From contig JAJFFY010000057.1 of the NCBI GenBank assembly GCA_021776415.1, positions 62,001 to 126,000 on the forward strand: DNA of 64,000 nucleotides, written 5' to 3'. Below the pieces are notes generated by a model. The model did not search any database. It saw nothing but the letters and a program-made list of their open reading frames with translations, and had not been told where the DNA came from. Below, piece after piece: positions 17,303 to 25,527 of the stretch (position 1 is its first letter; each line of letters begins with the position of its first letter). Source of the DNA: Hyphococcus sp. (lineage in GTDB: Bacteria; Pseudomonadota; Alphaproteobacteria; Caulobacterales; Parvularculaceae). A program made the position numbers and the translations under genes.

Positions 17303-18454
17303 ATGAAATGGATTGGCTATATTGGACTGGCGCTGATTGTTATCGGCGCAGTCGTATTTTTCGGAGTGATGCCGCAGCGTTTTGATGCGACCCATAATGC
17401 GGTAATTCCACATGAGGCTTACGCCATCAGTGATGACGCGCGGGCTCTTCATGCAACCATTCCAGTCGCCGATCTGCATTCCGATATGCTGCTCTGGCAG
17501 CGTGATCCGGCCAAGCGCCATAAACGCGGCCACACAGATTTGCCGCGGCTTCGCGAGGGCGGTGTTGCGCTGCAGGTGTTTACCGCGGTCACCAAAACAC
17601 CGCGCGGCATAAATCTGGATGAGAACAGCGCCGATACGGATGGCTTAACTGTGCTGATGGTGGCGCAACGCTGGCCAATCGCGACCTGGAGCTCGATCTA
17701 TGAACGCGCGGCCTTTCAGGCGGGGCGCCTGGATGCTTTGGAGGTGCGCGCCGGCGGTAGGTTCATCTTTGCAAAGAACAAGGAAGATTTACAAGCCGCT
17801 CTCGACAGCGGCGCCCTTGCAGGGATCTACGGCATAGAGGGCGCGCACCCCTTAGAGGGTGATCTAGGCAATATTGACCGGCTTTATGATGCGGGATTGC
17901 GGGTGATGGGGCTGCAGCATTTTTTCGACAATGAGCTCGGCGGCTCGCTGCACGGGATCAGCGGCGGAGGGTTGACGCAATTTGGTCGCGACGCCGTCGA
18001 TAAGGCGGTCACGAAAGGCATGATCATCGATGTGGCTCATTCATCGGAAGCCGTGGTGCGCGATGTGCTGGCTCGGACCGATAGGCCCGTCATCGTTTCT
18101 CATACCGGCGTCAAAGGTCATTGCAACAGCCCGCGTAATATTTCCGATCCGCTGATGAAGCAAATTGCCGATGCCGGCGGGCTGATCGGCGTCGGGTTCT
18201 GGGAGAGTGCGATCTGTCAGCCGACGCCGCAAGGCATCGCCGGGGCGATTGCCTATGCGGTTGATCTTCTGGGGGCGGAACATGTGGCGCTCGGCTCAGA
18301 TTTTGACGGCACAGTAACCGCGCCCTTCGACGCTGCCGAGCTGGCGGCGTTGACGCAAGCGTTGATGGATGCGGGTCTTGACGATGAAACAATCCGCGCT
18401 GTTATGGGCGCCAACGCCGTGCAGTTTTTTCTGGAAAACCTGCCAGCGGAATAG
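17303..18454 (+). CDS. Membrane dipeptidase, peptidase family M19 (copy 1)
   Basis: Zinc dipeptidase of the renal-dipeptidase family, 383 residues from ATG 17303 (SD GGGAG). An N-terminal hydrophobic segment (WIGYIGLALIVIGAVVFFGV) anchors or exports it. Metal ligands are visible: HxD in VADLHSDMLLW, bridging Glu in YGIEGAHPLEGDL, His in IDVAHSSEAV and VSHTGVKGHC, and the acid in LGSDFDG. It is the same subtype as the gene at 56044 (both have GHxDxPRLxEGGV and a VTKT/ITKS strand) and differs from the one at 31988. It may release amino acids or D-amino acids from dipeptides in the periplasm. It converges with the small gene at 18458, leaving 3 bp. Confidence 0.9.
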   Translation: MKWIGYIGLALIVIGAVVFFGVMPQRFDATHNAVIPHEAYAISDDARALHATIPVADLHSDMLLWQRDPAKRHKRGHTDLPRLREGGVALQVFTAVTKTPRGINLDENSADTDGLTVLMVAQRWPIATWSSIYERAAFQAGRLDALEVRAGGRFIFAKNKEDLQAALDSGALAGIYGIEGAHPLEGDLGNIDRLYDAGLRVMGLQHFFDNELGGSLHGISGGGLTQFGRDAVDKAVTKGMIIDVAHSSEAVVRDVLARTDRPVIVSHTGVKGHCNSPRNISDPLMKQIADAGGLIGVGFWESAICQPTPQGIAGAIAYAVDLLGAEHVALGSDFDGTVTAPFDAAELAALTQALMDAGLDDETIRAVMGANAVQFFLENLPAE

Positions 18455-18457
18455 GGC

Positions 18458-18652
18458 TTACAGCGCTGCGCAGATTTCCGCCGCCGCAAAGCACTCGTCA
18501 AACAAGCCGACATCGGCAGTCATGATCGCTGCGGGGATGGCGACCGCCATAGCGATTGCGCCAACCAGGACGTAGAAAACAGCGCGCACCGTCTTTGGTC
18601 CAAATGTGATTTCCGGGACCGCAAAGTCCTCCGGATGCGAAATGGCCGCCAT
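18458..18652 (-). CDS. Small single-span membrane protein, unknown
   Basis: 64 residues with one hydrophobic helix (AVFYVLVGAIAMAVAIPAAI) preceded by an acidic N-terminus and GPKTVR. A good SD (AGGAG, about eight bases before the ATG) and full-length reading support a real gene. No family recognised. The 386 bp upstream hold several dyads (TGCGCA cluster and a 24 bp palindrome), so it is probably tightly regulated. Confidence 0.65.
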   Translation of the reverse strand: MAAISHPEDFAVPEITFGPKTVRAVFYVLVGAIAMAVAIPAAIMTADVGLFDECFAAAEICAAL

Positions 18653-18729
18653 GACATTACTCCTAACACCCCGTTCTTCCGCGGATATGATCGCTTGGCG
18701 AACGGCGCAGTCACAAAACTGTCACACTA

Positions 18730-18782
18730 ATATGCGCACTTATTGCGCAATGTCAAGAGAAAAGCGCAAAATTTGCGCATAT
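18730..18782. promoter_or_regulatory. Cluster of TGCGCA dyads upstream of the small membrane protein gene
   Basis: Within 53 bp are ATATGCGCA (18730-18738), TTGCGCAA (18743-18750), GCGCAAA-A-TTTGCGC (18764-18778) and TGCGCATAT (18774-18782). The outer two are inverted copies of each other. Likely binding sites for a dimeric repressor or activator; the regulator is unknown. Confidence 0.55.
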
Positions 18783-18883
18783 GGCAGCGCCAGCACATGG
18801 GGCTTGAGGCCAAATGACAACAGGGCGCCGATAATTCCGCGAGTTTTGCGGGGTAGTTCTCTTCGTCGAGATTGGCTGCACAC

Positions 18884-18907
18884 GCTGTATTAATACATTA
18901 ATACAGC
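18884..18907. promoter_or_regulatory. 24 bp near-perfect palindrome
   Basis: GCTGTATTAAT-AC-ATTAATACAGC: perfect 11 bp arms with a two-base centre. The left two thirds also contain the 12 bp palindrome TGTATTAATACA. It is about 230 bp upstream of the small membrane protein start. Probable operator of unknown regulator. Confidence 0.55.
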
Positions 18908-19038
18908 GCTGCTATTGGGGCGCATACTTGATAGCGTTTTTGCGCGTAGCGGGGTGCCGAGTTAAGTCTTGCTGCACAGCCGTGCGTATCGAAAAACCAG
19001 TCTATTTTCGGCGGAACCACGCACTTCAACTCAATATG

Positions 19039-19620
19039 TCAGGCCTTGCCGCCCCGCCGATAGATGCTCATCGTCGCCCCTGTCGATGTGATGTCCGCTT
19101 TCAAGAGCGTCAGGTCTTTCGGCATGGCGCCCTCGCCAAACAGGCGCTTGCCGGCGCCGACAATGACGGGAAATGTCCAGATTCTGAATTCATCGATTAA
19201 ATCATCGGCAAGCAAGGTTTGGATCAATTGCCAGCTGCCGTGAACTTGCAGCAAAGGACCGTCTTGGTTCTTGAGGCGAGAGACTTCTTCTGTGATATCT
19301 CCCGACAGGATCACAGAGTTGTTCCACTCAAGTTTCGTCAGCGTGGAGGTGGCGACAAATTTTGTCGCCTTGTTCATCGGGTGCTCGCCGCCGGCGGCGG
19401 AAAAATGCGGTGCAAATATTTCGTAGGTTTTTCGGCCGAGCAAAATATCGTATGGCGCGGCCATTGCCTCTTTGGCAACCTGCTCCATTACGCCGTCCCA
19501 ATGCGGCTCCGCCCAGCCGCCATGCCTAAACCCGCCCGATGGGTCTTCCTCGGGCAATTTAGGCGACTGCATGACGCCATCAAGGGTTTGAAAAGTTAAA
19601 ATAGCGAGGTCTCGTTTCAT
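19039..19620 (-). CDS. Dihydrofolate reductase-like (RibD C-terminal domain) protein
   Basis: 193-residue protein of the RibD_C/DHFR-like fold, frequently annotated as dihydrofolate reductase family. Start MKRDLAILTFQTLDGVMQSP is typical, followed by YDILLGRKTYEIFAPHF, the strand NNSVILSGDITEEV, and LQVHGSWQLIQTLLADDLID and FPVIVGAGKRLFGEG. ATG 19620 has SD AAGGAAA; the longer track form is rejected. These proteins probably bind NADPH, but the substrate is not known and true DHFR activity is not implied. Monocistronic. Confidence 0.85.
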   Translation of the reverse strand: MKRDLAILTFQTLDGVMQSPKLPEEDPSGGFRHGGWAEPHWDGVMEQVAKEAMAAPYDILLGRKTYEIFAPHFSAAGGEHPMNKATKFVATSTLTKLEWNNSVILSGDITEEVSRLKNQDGPLLQVHGSWQLIQTLLADDLIDEFRIWTFPVIVGAGKRLFGEGAMPKDLTLLKADITSTGATMSIYRRGGKA

Positions 19621-19790
19621 TAGGTTTCCTTGCGTAGATTTCTGTTTCGCTCGCGTCGTCTTCGATGCCGTATTCCTTGGCGCGGCTAAAGCCATTTTTT
19701 GAAGGAAAAATCATCCGCAAGGTGCGCCGAGTCTTGCCACGGGCCTGTTATCTCCGGCCCGCATTTTCCTTTGCTGTGCAAAGAGATGGC

Positions 19791-20579
19791 CTACCCCTTC
19801 TTCGGCGCCGGTTGCGGTCTTGTGAAAACCCATTCGTCGTCGGAGGAAAGGGGTTTTGAATACTTGTAGCCGCCAACCTTGAATTTCTTGAGGTCGCCGG
19901 CCTTCTCGATGCGGTTTTCAATCGCCCAGCGCGCCATCATGCCGCGCGCCTGTTTGACGTATAACATAATCGCGCGGGTCTTGCCGTCTTTGACCTCTTT
20001 GAAGTTGACCATGATGAACGGCGCGGCGAGCGCTTTTTTGTCTACGGCTTTTGCGTATTCGTTTGAGGCGAGGCAGACAATGGTCGGGTCGTCATGGGCT
20101 TTGACCGCTTTGTCGAGGGCGGCGGCGATGACCGGACGCCAGAAGGCATGGAGATTGGCCCCGTGCGGATTTTTAACCCGCGAGCCCATTTCAAGCCGAT
20201 AGGGCTGGATCGCATCGAGTGGGCGCAGCAACCCGTATAGGCCGGAGAGAATGCGTAAGTGGCTTTGCGCAAATTCGAGATCGGCGGGGTTAAGGCTGTT
20301 GGCGTCGAGCCCGCGATAGACATCTCCAGCGAAGGTCAGAGCTGCTTGTTTGGCGCCGGGCGCCTTGCCGGAGGTCTTTAACGCTTGTAACCGCTGATAA
20401 TTCAAATCGACTAGCGTGTCGGAAATCCCCATCAGCTTTTTCAGCTCGGCGGGCCTCAGTTTCTTCGCAACCTCGGCTATCTCAGTGATTTCTTTCGCCA
20501 GCGCCGGCCGCGTCGCTTTGGGCGCACCCGGAACCGGGTCAAAATTCATCATCTTCGCTGGCGACAATAACATCAGCAT
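19791..20579 (-). CDS. yaaA: Peroxide stress protein YaaA
   Basis: YaaA/DUF328 family, which in E. coli limits intracellular free iron during H2O2 stress. The 262-residue product begins MLMLLSPAKMMNFDPVPGA and has LMGISDTLVDLNYQRLQAL, GDVYRGLDANSL, LRILSGLYGLLRPLDAIQPY, ASNEYAKAVDKK and WAIENRIEKAGDLKKF. Length matches E. coli YaaA (258). It is 21 bp downstream of a flavin-dependent dehydrogenase gene and is likely co-transcribed with it. Confidence 0.9.
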   Translation of the reverse strand: MLMLLSPAKMMNFDPVPGAPKATRPALAKEITEIAEVAKKLRPAELKKLMGISDTLVDLNYQRLQALKTSGKAPGAKQAALTFAGDVYRGLDANSLNPADLEFAQSHLRILSGLYGLLRPLDAIQPYRLEMGSRVKNPHGANLHAFWRPVIAAALDKAVKAHDDPTIVCLASNEYAKAVDKKALAAPFIMVNFKEVKDGKTRAIMLYVKQARGMMARWAIENRIEKAGDLKKFKVGGYKYSKPLSSDDEWVFTRPQPAPKKG

Positions 20580-20600
20580 AGGTAGTATCTTCCTTGTTGT

Positions 20601-22046
20601 TTAAAGCATCTTGCCGGGGTTCATAATTCCTTGCGGGTCGAGCGCGGCTTTTATCGCCCGCATCATCTCGAGTTCAACCGCGCTTTTGCGCTTGGCGAGC
20701 GTCGCGCGGCGGTGACGGCCGATGCCGTGTTCGGCGGATATCGATCCGTTGAACTGATCGATAATGTCATAGACCGCAGCCTCAATGCCGCTGCGTTTGT
20801 CGTCAAGCGCATGTTTGCCGGCGCCCTCGGGCCCAACCACGTCATAATGGATGTTGCCGTCACCAATATGGCCGAAGGCGACAATACGCGCGCCGGGTGC
20901 GAGGCGCTCGACGGCGGCGTCGGCTCTATCCAGAAAGGCGGGGATGTCGCTGGTCGCCACCGAGACGTCATGGCGCGCGCCCAGGCCCTCGCCGTTGATC
21001 GCCTCGGAAATCGAATGGCGGATGCGCCACAGCATTTGGGTTTGAGCCTCGCTCTGCGCAATCACCGCGTCATTGATGATGTCTTTTTCAAGCGCCGCCG
21101 CCAGCATCGCCTCAATCGCGCCGCCAAGCACGCCGGCCTGTACCGACGAGAACTCCATCAGCACATACCAGCGATGAGAGCTCTCCAGCGGATCGCGCAC
21201 GTTCGGAATATGTTTCAGCGCCAGATCAATGCAGCGCCGGCCCATCAATTCAAAACTGGTCGCGCCGCCGCCGGTCGTCGCTTGGGCATGAGCGAGCAGC
21301 GCGACGGCGCTCGCCGCATTGTCAACGCTGGCGCAAGCGGTGATTTTTTCTACCGGCTGCGGGAACAGTTTCAACACCGCGCCGGTAACGATGCCGAGCG
21401 TGCCTTCGCCGCCAATAAGCAGTTGTTTTAAATCATAACCGGTATTGTCCTTGCGCAGGCGCCGCAGCCCGTTCCAGACCTCGCCATTGGGCAACACCGC
21501 TTCGAGCCCCAAAACCAACTCGCGCATATTGCCATAACGCAACACATTGACGCCGCCGGCATTGGTGGAGATGACGCCGCCTATCTGGCACGAGCCCTCC
21601 GATCCGATGGATAGCGGAAACAAACGGCCCGCCTCCGCCGCCGCCGCTTGCGCGGCCGCGAGTGTGACCCCGGCGTCGAGCGTCATGGTGTTGTTCAAAG
21701 GTTCAATCTCGCGCACCCGGCGCATCCGTCCTAACGCCAGCAAGATCTCGTCGCCAAACGGGATCTGGCCGCCGACAAGGCCGGTATTGCCGCCTTGCGG
21801 GGTGATTGCGACATTGTTTTGCGCGCAGATTTTAACCACTGCGGAGACTTCACCCACGCTTGCCGGCGCGACGATCAGCGCCGCCTCACCGGGCCAGCGC
21901 TCGCGCCATTCCGACAGGAACGGCGCAGCGTCATCGCCGGTCACCACGCCCTTGGGGCCGACGGCGCGGCGGATTGCGTCAAGTGTTTCCTGGTCAGGGG
22001 CGGGGCGATTGGTGGTGGTCATGAAATCTACTATGGGGCCTGTCAT
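20601..22046 (-). CDS. FAD-binding dehydrogenase, D-2-hydroxyglutarate/D-lactate dehydrogenase type
   Basis: 481-residue enzyme of the FAD-linked oxidase (GlcD/D2HGDH) family, which oxidises D-2-hydroxyacids and passes electrons to the respiratory chain. The FAD-binding part has ITPQGGNTGLVGGQIPFG, SIGSEGSCQIGGVISTNAGG and RKDNTGYDLKQLLIGGEGTLG. The C-terminal cap contains ARHDVSVATSDIPAFLDR, FGHIGDGNIHYDVVGP and SAEHGIGRHRRATL, with His residues expected to bind metal and substrate. Either ATG 22046 or ATG 22022 may be the start. It precedes yaaA by 21 bp. Confidence 0.9.
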   Translation of the reverse strand: MTGPIVDFMTTTNRPAPDQETLDAIRRAVGPKGVVTGDDAAPFLSEWRERWPGEAALIVAPASVGEVSAVVKICAQNNVAITPQGGNTGLVGGQIPFGDEILLALGRMRRVREIEPLNNTMTLDAGVTLAAAQAAAAEAGRLFPLSIGSEGSCQIGGVISTNAGGVNVLRYGNMRELVLGLEAVLPNGEVWNGLRRLRKDNTGYDLKQLLIGGEGTLGIVTGAVLKLFPQPVEKITACASVDNAASAVALLAHAQATTGGGATSFELMGRRCIDLALKHIPNVRDPLESSHRWYVLMEFSSVQAGVLGGAIEAMLAAALEKDIINDAVIAQSEAQTQMLWRIRHSISEAINGEGLGARHDVSVATSDIPAFLDRADAAVERLAPGARIVAFGHIGDGNIHYDVVGPEGAGKHALDDKRSGIEAAVYDIIDQFNGSISAEHGIGRHRRATLAKRKSAVELEMMRAIKAALDPQGIMNPGKML

Positions 22047-22186
22047 TGCCGGCGCCTATAGCACCCGGCGATTAGCGGCGGATCGGGTGTTTTGGTCCGG
22101 GCTTTTGCGCGCCGCCACTATTGCTGATAATAGATGCGGTCGGGACTTTGTATTGGCCCGTTTAGGGGAAAATCGAGAGAGAGCAA

Positions 22187-23020
22187 ATGATCCAGATTGA
22201 AACATGCAAAACCGTACTTGCTGCTTGCGCCGCGCTTGGCCTGCTTGCCTGCGCGCCTGAGGCTGACACCGGGGCCGCTGAAACCACGACAAGCCCCGAG
22301 GCTGCCGATACGGCGCCGGCGGCTGTGGATTATGCAGCACTGGCTGCGGCCAGCGTCGCCAACCCATCGCGTCCCGACGCAGACGTGGCCGATGATGAAA
22401 TGCGCAAGCCGGTTGAGGTTTTAACCTTCACCGCAATGGAACCGGGCATGACGGTTTTAGAATTGGAGGCGGGGACCGGTTATTACACCGAGATGTATTC
22501 GCAGATTGTCGGCGAAGACGGCGAAGTGATTATGCAAAACCCGCAAGCCTTCGACAATTTTCTTGGCGATTCGGTTGATGTGCGCCTCGCTGATGACCGG
22601 CTTCCAAATGTTCGCTCCTCGCGCACCGATTTTGATGAGCTTGACGCCGCGGACGGCTCTGTCGACATCGCCACCTGGATATTAGGACCGCATGAACTTT
22701 ATTTCACGCCGGCAGGCAGCGAAGGTTTTGGCGAGGTTGATAAATCCTATAGCGAAGTGATGCGGGTGCTCAAACCCGGCAAAACTTTCGTCATTCTCGA
22801 TCATGCCGCGGCTGCGGGATCGCCCGAGACTTCTGGCGGTACGCTGCACCGGATCGACCCGGCCATCGTCAAGGGATTGGCGGAAGCGGCCGGTTTTGTT
22901 CTGATCGAAGAAAGCGACCTTCTGCACAACCCGGATGATAAATATGACATGGGCGTGTTCGATCCCGCGGTTCGGCGCAAGACCGATCGGTTCTTGTTGA
23001 AATATCAAAAGCCAGAATAG
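22187..23020 (+). CDS. Lipoprotein with a SAM-methyltransferase-like domain
   Basis: 277-residue predicted methyltransferase, resembling the orphan COG4798 group. An N-terminal lipoprotein signal (ALGLLACAPEADTG) precedes an Ala/Thr/Pro linker. The Rossmann-like domain starts with RKPVEVLTFTAMEPGMTVLELEAGTGYYTEMYS (glycine loop LEAGTGYY), then GEDGEVIMQ and a motif-III-like VMRVLKPGKTFVILDHAA. SAM is cytoplasmic, so a lipoprotein methyltransferase is odd; the domain may have another use. SD GAGAGAG before the ATG. Converges on the serine hydrolase gene. Confidence 0.75.
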   Translation: MIQIETCKTVLAACAALGLLACAPEADTGAAETTTSPEAADTAPAAVDYAALAAASVANPSRPDADVADDEMRKPVEVLTFTAMEPGMTVLELEAGTGYYTEMYSQIVGEDGEVIMQNPQAFDNFLGDSVDVRLADDRLPNVRSSRTDFDELDAADGSVDIATWILGPHELYFTPAGSEGFGEVDKSYSEVMRVLKPGKTFVILDHAAAAGSPETSGGTLHRIDPAIVKGLAEAAGFVLIEESDLLHNPDDKYDMGVFDPAVRRKTDRFLLKYQKPE

Positions 23021-23056
23021 TTTGCTACATAGTTTGCGGCGTCTGTGAGGGCGCTG

Positions 23057-24613
23057 TTATTCTTGTCGCTCGAATATCCGGCCGCCCCAGTCGAGGACGA
23101 AACCTTGTTGTTCGTCCGTACGGAAAACAAACAGCTGCGGCGGACCACCCCAAGGGTCGAAATCTGCAAGATAACCATCGCCGCTGATATATGTTAAAGG
23201 GCCGGAGAGGGCGCCGAAGATTAGTTTAAGGCCGCCATCATTGTGCGCCACCGACATTTTCCCGAGCCGCGGATCGACATAGTCGCCGATGAGTTCATTT
23301 GATGTGAATTTCGGCTCGCCAACAGGCGCTTGTTTCTCCATTTGCACGAGATAGCCAACCAGACGATCAACGAAGCTGATTTTTCGGGCATCAATTTCTT
23401 TGAGGCGGCGCGAGATGCGGTCGTCGATATCCGGTTTGCCGAGCATCATATCGTAAATTGTTGAGGCAAGCCGGTGGGTGACGACGCTGCCGAAGCCGAG
23501 CTCATTGGCTAACACCACGACGCCGAGCCCATGTTCGGGCATGAACGACATGTGTGTCTCGCCGCCAAAATGATGGAGCAATAGATCGCCATCATATTCT
23601 GCGCTGTAAAGGCCGAGACCATAGGCGAAGCGATTATATTCTGAATAGCTTGCCTTGAGCTGCGCTTGGCGCGCTTGGACCTGTTCAATGGCGCGCTGGG
23701 GGATGGCTTGCGCGCCGTCTATCATGCCGCCATTCAAATTGATAATGAGCCAACGCCCGAGATCGGCAACGGTAGAGACCGACCCGCCGGCAGCGTGCAT
23801 TTGGCTGTCGGTTTTTGTCTGCGTCATCTCATAGGCGTCGTTTTGCGCGCCGAGATAACTTATCGCCATCGGCCCTTTCATTGCTTCTTCCATTGATGTG
23901 AAACTGTTTGTCATGCCGGCGGGGGTGAAGACTTTTTGGGCAATGAAATCGCGCCAATGCGTTCCGGTTTTCGCGCCGATAGCATGAGCGGCCATGATCG
24001 GCCCGAAATTCGAGTAGCGGTACCTTGTGTCACTCATACGCGCGTAATCGTTGACATGCGCGACAATTTCCTTGTCCGGTAAATTGCCGGGAAAAGCTGT
24101 GCGGTAATTGAGGCCAGCGTCGAAATAAGGCTGGGTATGGGTGAGATGCGACCGGATGGATATTGCGGTTCCCGGGGCGCCCTCAGGAAGCGCAAGGTCA
24201 GGTAAATAATCCGCAATCGGCGCATCGAGCTCAATGGCGCCTTCTTCGTGCAAAACCGCGGCCGCGGCGCCAAGGAAAGATTTCGTGGTCGATTTTAGAT
24301 AATACCGCGTATCGGGCGCTGCTTTTGAGCAGTCTTCTAGTTCGCGAAACCCAAACCCGCGAGCATAGACAATGCGATGGCCTTTAACGATCACGATGCT
24401 TGCGCCGGGCGTTGCGTCTGCGTCTTGAAGAAATTGCTCAACACGCCGTTCCATTGCGCGCGAAACTATGCGCCCGTCCCGGATCCCTTCATCCTTGTTG
24501 ATCGCAGCACCGCCGCAGGCGTCTGCTGACGGATGCGCCGCATGCGCCGGGGGGGCGGTGATTGCTGCAAAGGCGCCCGAAAAAACGACAGCGACGAAAG
24601 TCCTGAAGGTCAT
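23057..24613 (-). CDS. Serine hydrolase, beta-lactamase class C/penicillin-binding family
   Basis: 518-residue exported hydrolase. The signal peptide ends PPAHA. The catalytic SxxK is visible as YYLKSTTKSFLGAAAAVL, the YxN motif as YRYSNFGPIMAAHAIG, and the third motif as LLHHFGGETHMSFMPEHG. These define the beta-lactamase/esterase/DD-peptidase superfamily (S12). A C-terminal beta-rich domain of about 130 residues follows (ELIGDYVDPRLGKMSVAHND). ATG 24613 with AGGA just upstream is favoured over ATG 24625. Substrate is unknown; esterase or D-aminopeptidase action is as likely as beta-lactam hydrolysis. Confidence 0.85.
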   Translation of the reverse strand: MTFRTFVAVVFSGAFAAITAPPAHAAHPSADACGGAAINKDEGIRDGRIVSRAMERRVEQFLQDADATPGASIVIVKGHRIVYARGFGFRELEDCSKAAPDTRYYLKSTTKSFLGAAAAVLHEEGAIELDAPIADYLPDLALPEGAPGTAISIRSHLTHTQPYFDAGLNYRTAFPGNLPDKEIVAHVNDYARMSDTRYRYSNFGPIMAAHAIGAKTGTHWRDFIAQKVFTPAGMTNSFTSMEEAMKGPMAISYLGAQNDAYEMTQTKTDSQMHAAGGSVSTVADLGRWLIINLNGGMIDGAQAIPQRAIEQVQARQAQLKASYSEYNRFAYGLGLYSAEYDGDLLLHHFGGETHMSFMPEHGLGVVVLANELGFGSVVTHRLASTIYDMMLGKPDIDDRISRRLKEIDARKISFVDRLVGYLVQMEKQAPVGEPKFTSNELIGDYVDPRLGKMSVAHNDGGLKLIFGALSGPLTYISGDGYLADFDPWGGPPQLFVFRTDEQQGFVLDWGGRIFERQE

Positions 24614-24691
24614 ACCAATCCTCATGAAACTGAATACCGGAAGGCGCCATGTTCCTAAGAAAGGGCTTTGGAGTCTAGAACGCTTGTAACA

Positions 24692-25504
24692 TCATAGATG
24701 GAACAAGTTTCTGAGCACCGTGGGCGTCAAACCGGTTTGTTGTTGCATGGTGCGGGTCAAATGGCTCTGATCGGCAAAGCCGGCGGCGTAACTGGCTGCA
24801 CTTGCGAGGGCGCCGTGTTGCGTTAGGTGACGGATTGCCAGCGATAGCCGAGCTTGGCGGCGGCGTTCGACAATAGAGCAGCCAAAAAAGCGTCGGAATG
24901 ATCGTGAAAGGTGTACGCGGTGGACGCCGGCGTCACGGGCGATCGTCTCGATGCTCTCGTCTGTTTCGATGATGGCGTCATAGGCGCGCCCAAGCCAGCC
25001 AGGTCGCGCCGATGCGTCAGGCGTATCTTCAGATTGTATGAGCGCGACCAAAAGGTCAGCAGTGATCGTTTCCATTTCATCTTTATTAGTATTACTGCTT
25101 GCGGCAATATTCCGGGCAAGGAGCGCCCATTCCCGGCGAACGTCAGCGCCAGGGCTGAGCCGCCATTCTTGCGTATGAAAATGCTCGCGCAGACAAAACG
25201 TATCTGGATTGATATTGATTGACAGCAACAGAGCGCCGTCAGGACCGAACTCATTCGCGTGTGAAAAATTTACCGGTTTGAATTCCATCAACATCGCACG
25301 GGAGTCAAAATCGCCATGGCGTGTGGTTTCGCGCACCTGCCCGGAAAGAAGAACAGAGAGCTGAGCCACTTCATGGCGATGCATTTTCATGCGCACGCCA
25401 GGTGGGTAATAAACCAGCCGCCAAGCTGCGCTGATCTCAGCGCAATCGGGCGAGAGAGAACGAATAATGACGCCCTCATCATCTTTGATCAAAGTTTCCC
25501 GCAT
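24692..25504 (-). CDS. AraC-family transcriptional regulator
   Basis: 270-residue regulator. The N-terminal part is cupin-like (PPGVRMKMHRHEVAQLSVLLSG, His residues of a sensing barrel). The C-terminal AraC DNA-binding domain has the first helix-turn-helix SIETIARDAGVHRVHLSRSF and RRFFG, and the second ASAASYAAGFADQSHLTRTM with QQQTGLTPTVLR, matching the usual GFxDQSHLxR consensus. It is 23 bp downstream of tsaC/sua5 on the same strand and may be co-transcribed. Target genes are not evident. Confidence 0.9.
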   Translation of the reverse strand: MRETLIKDDEGVIIRSLSPDCAEISAAWRLVYYPPGVRMKMHRHEVAQLSVLLSGQVRETTRHGDFDSRAMLMEFKPVNFSHANEFGPDGALLLSININPDTFCLREHFHTQEWRLSPGADVRREWALLARNIAASSNTNKDEMETITADLLVALIQSEDTPDASARPGWLGRAYDAIIETDESIETIARDAGVHRVHLSRSFRRFFGCSIVERRRQARLSLAIRHLTQHGALASAASYAAGFADQSHLTRTMQQQTGLTPTVLRNLFHL

Positions 25505-25527
25505 TGACGGTCCAATCGCTCTTGCCT

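Larger units (their letters stand above)
18653..19038. other. 386 bp non-coding region with operators
   Basis: Lies between the end of the DHFR-like gene and the start of the 64-residue membrane protein gene, both on the minus strand. The short ORFs listed here (18606..18893, 18928..19200) have no supporting features. It holds the TGCGCA cluster and the palindrome at 18884-18907. Confidence 0.6.

Noticed and set aside
20631-21431. 266-residue plus-strand ORF
   Set aside because: Antisense of the FAD-dependent dehydrogenase, whose protein has all family motifs.
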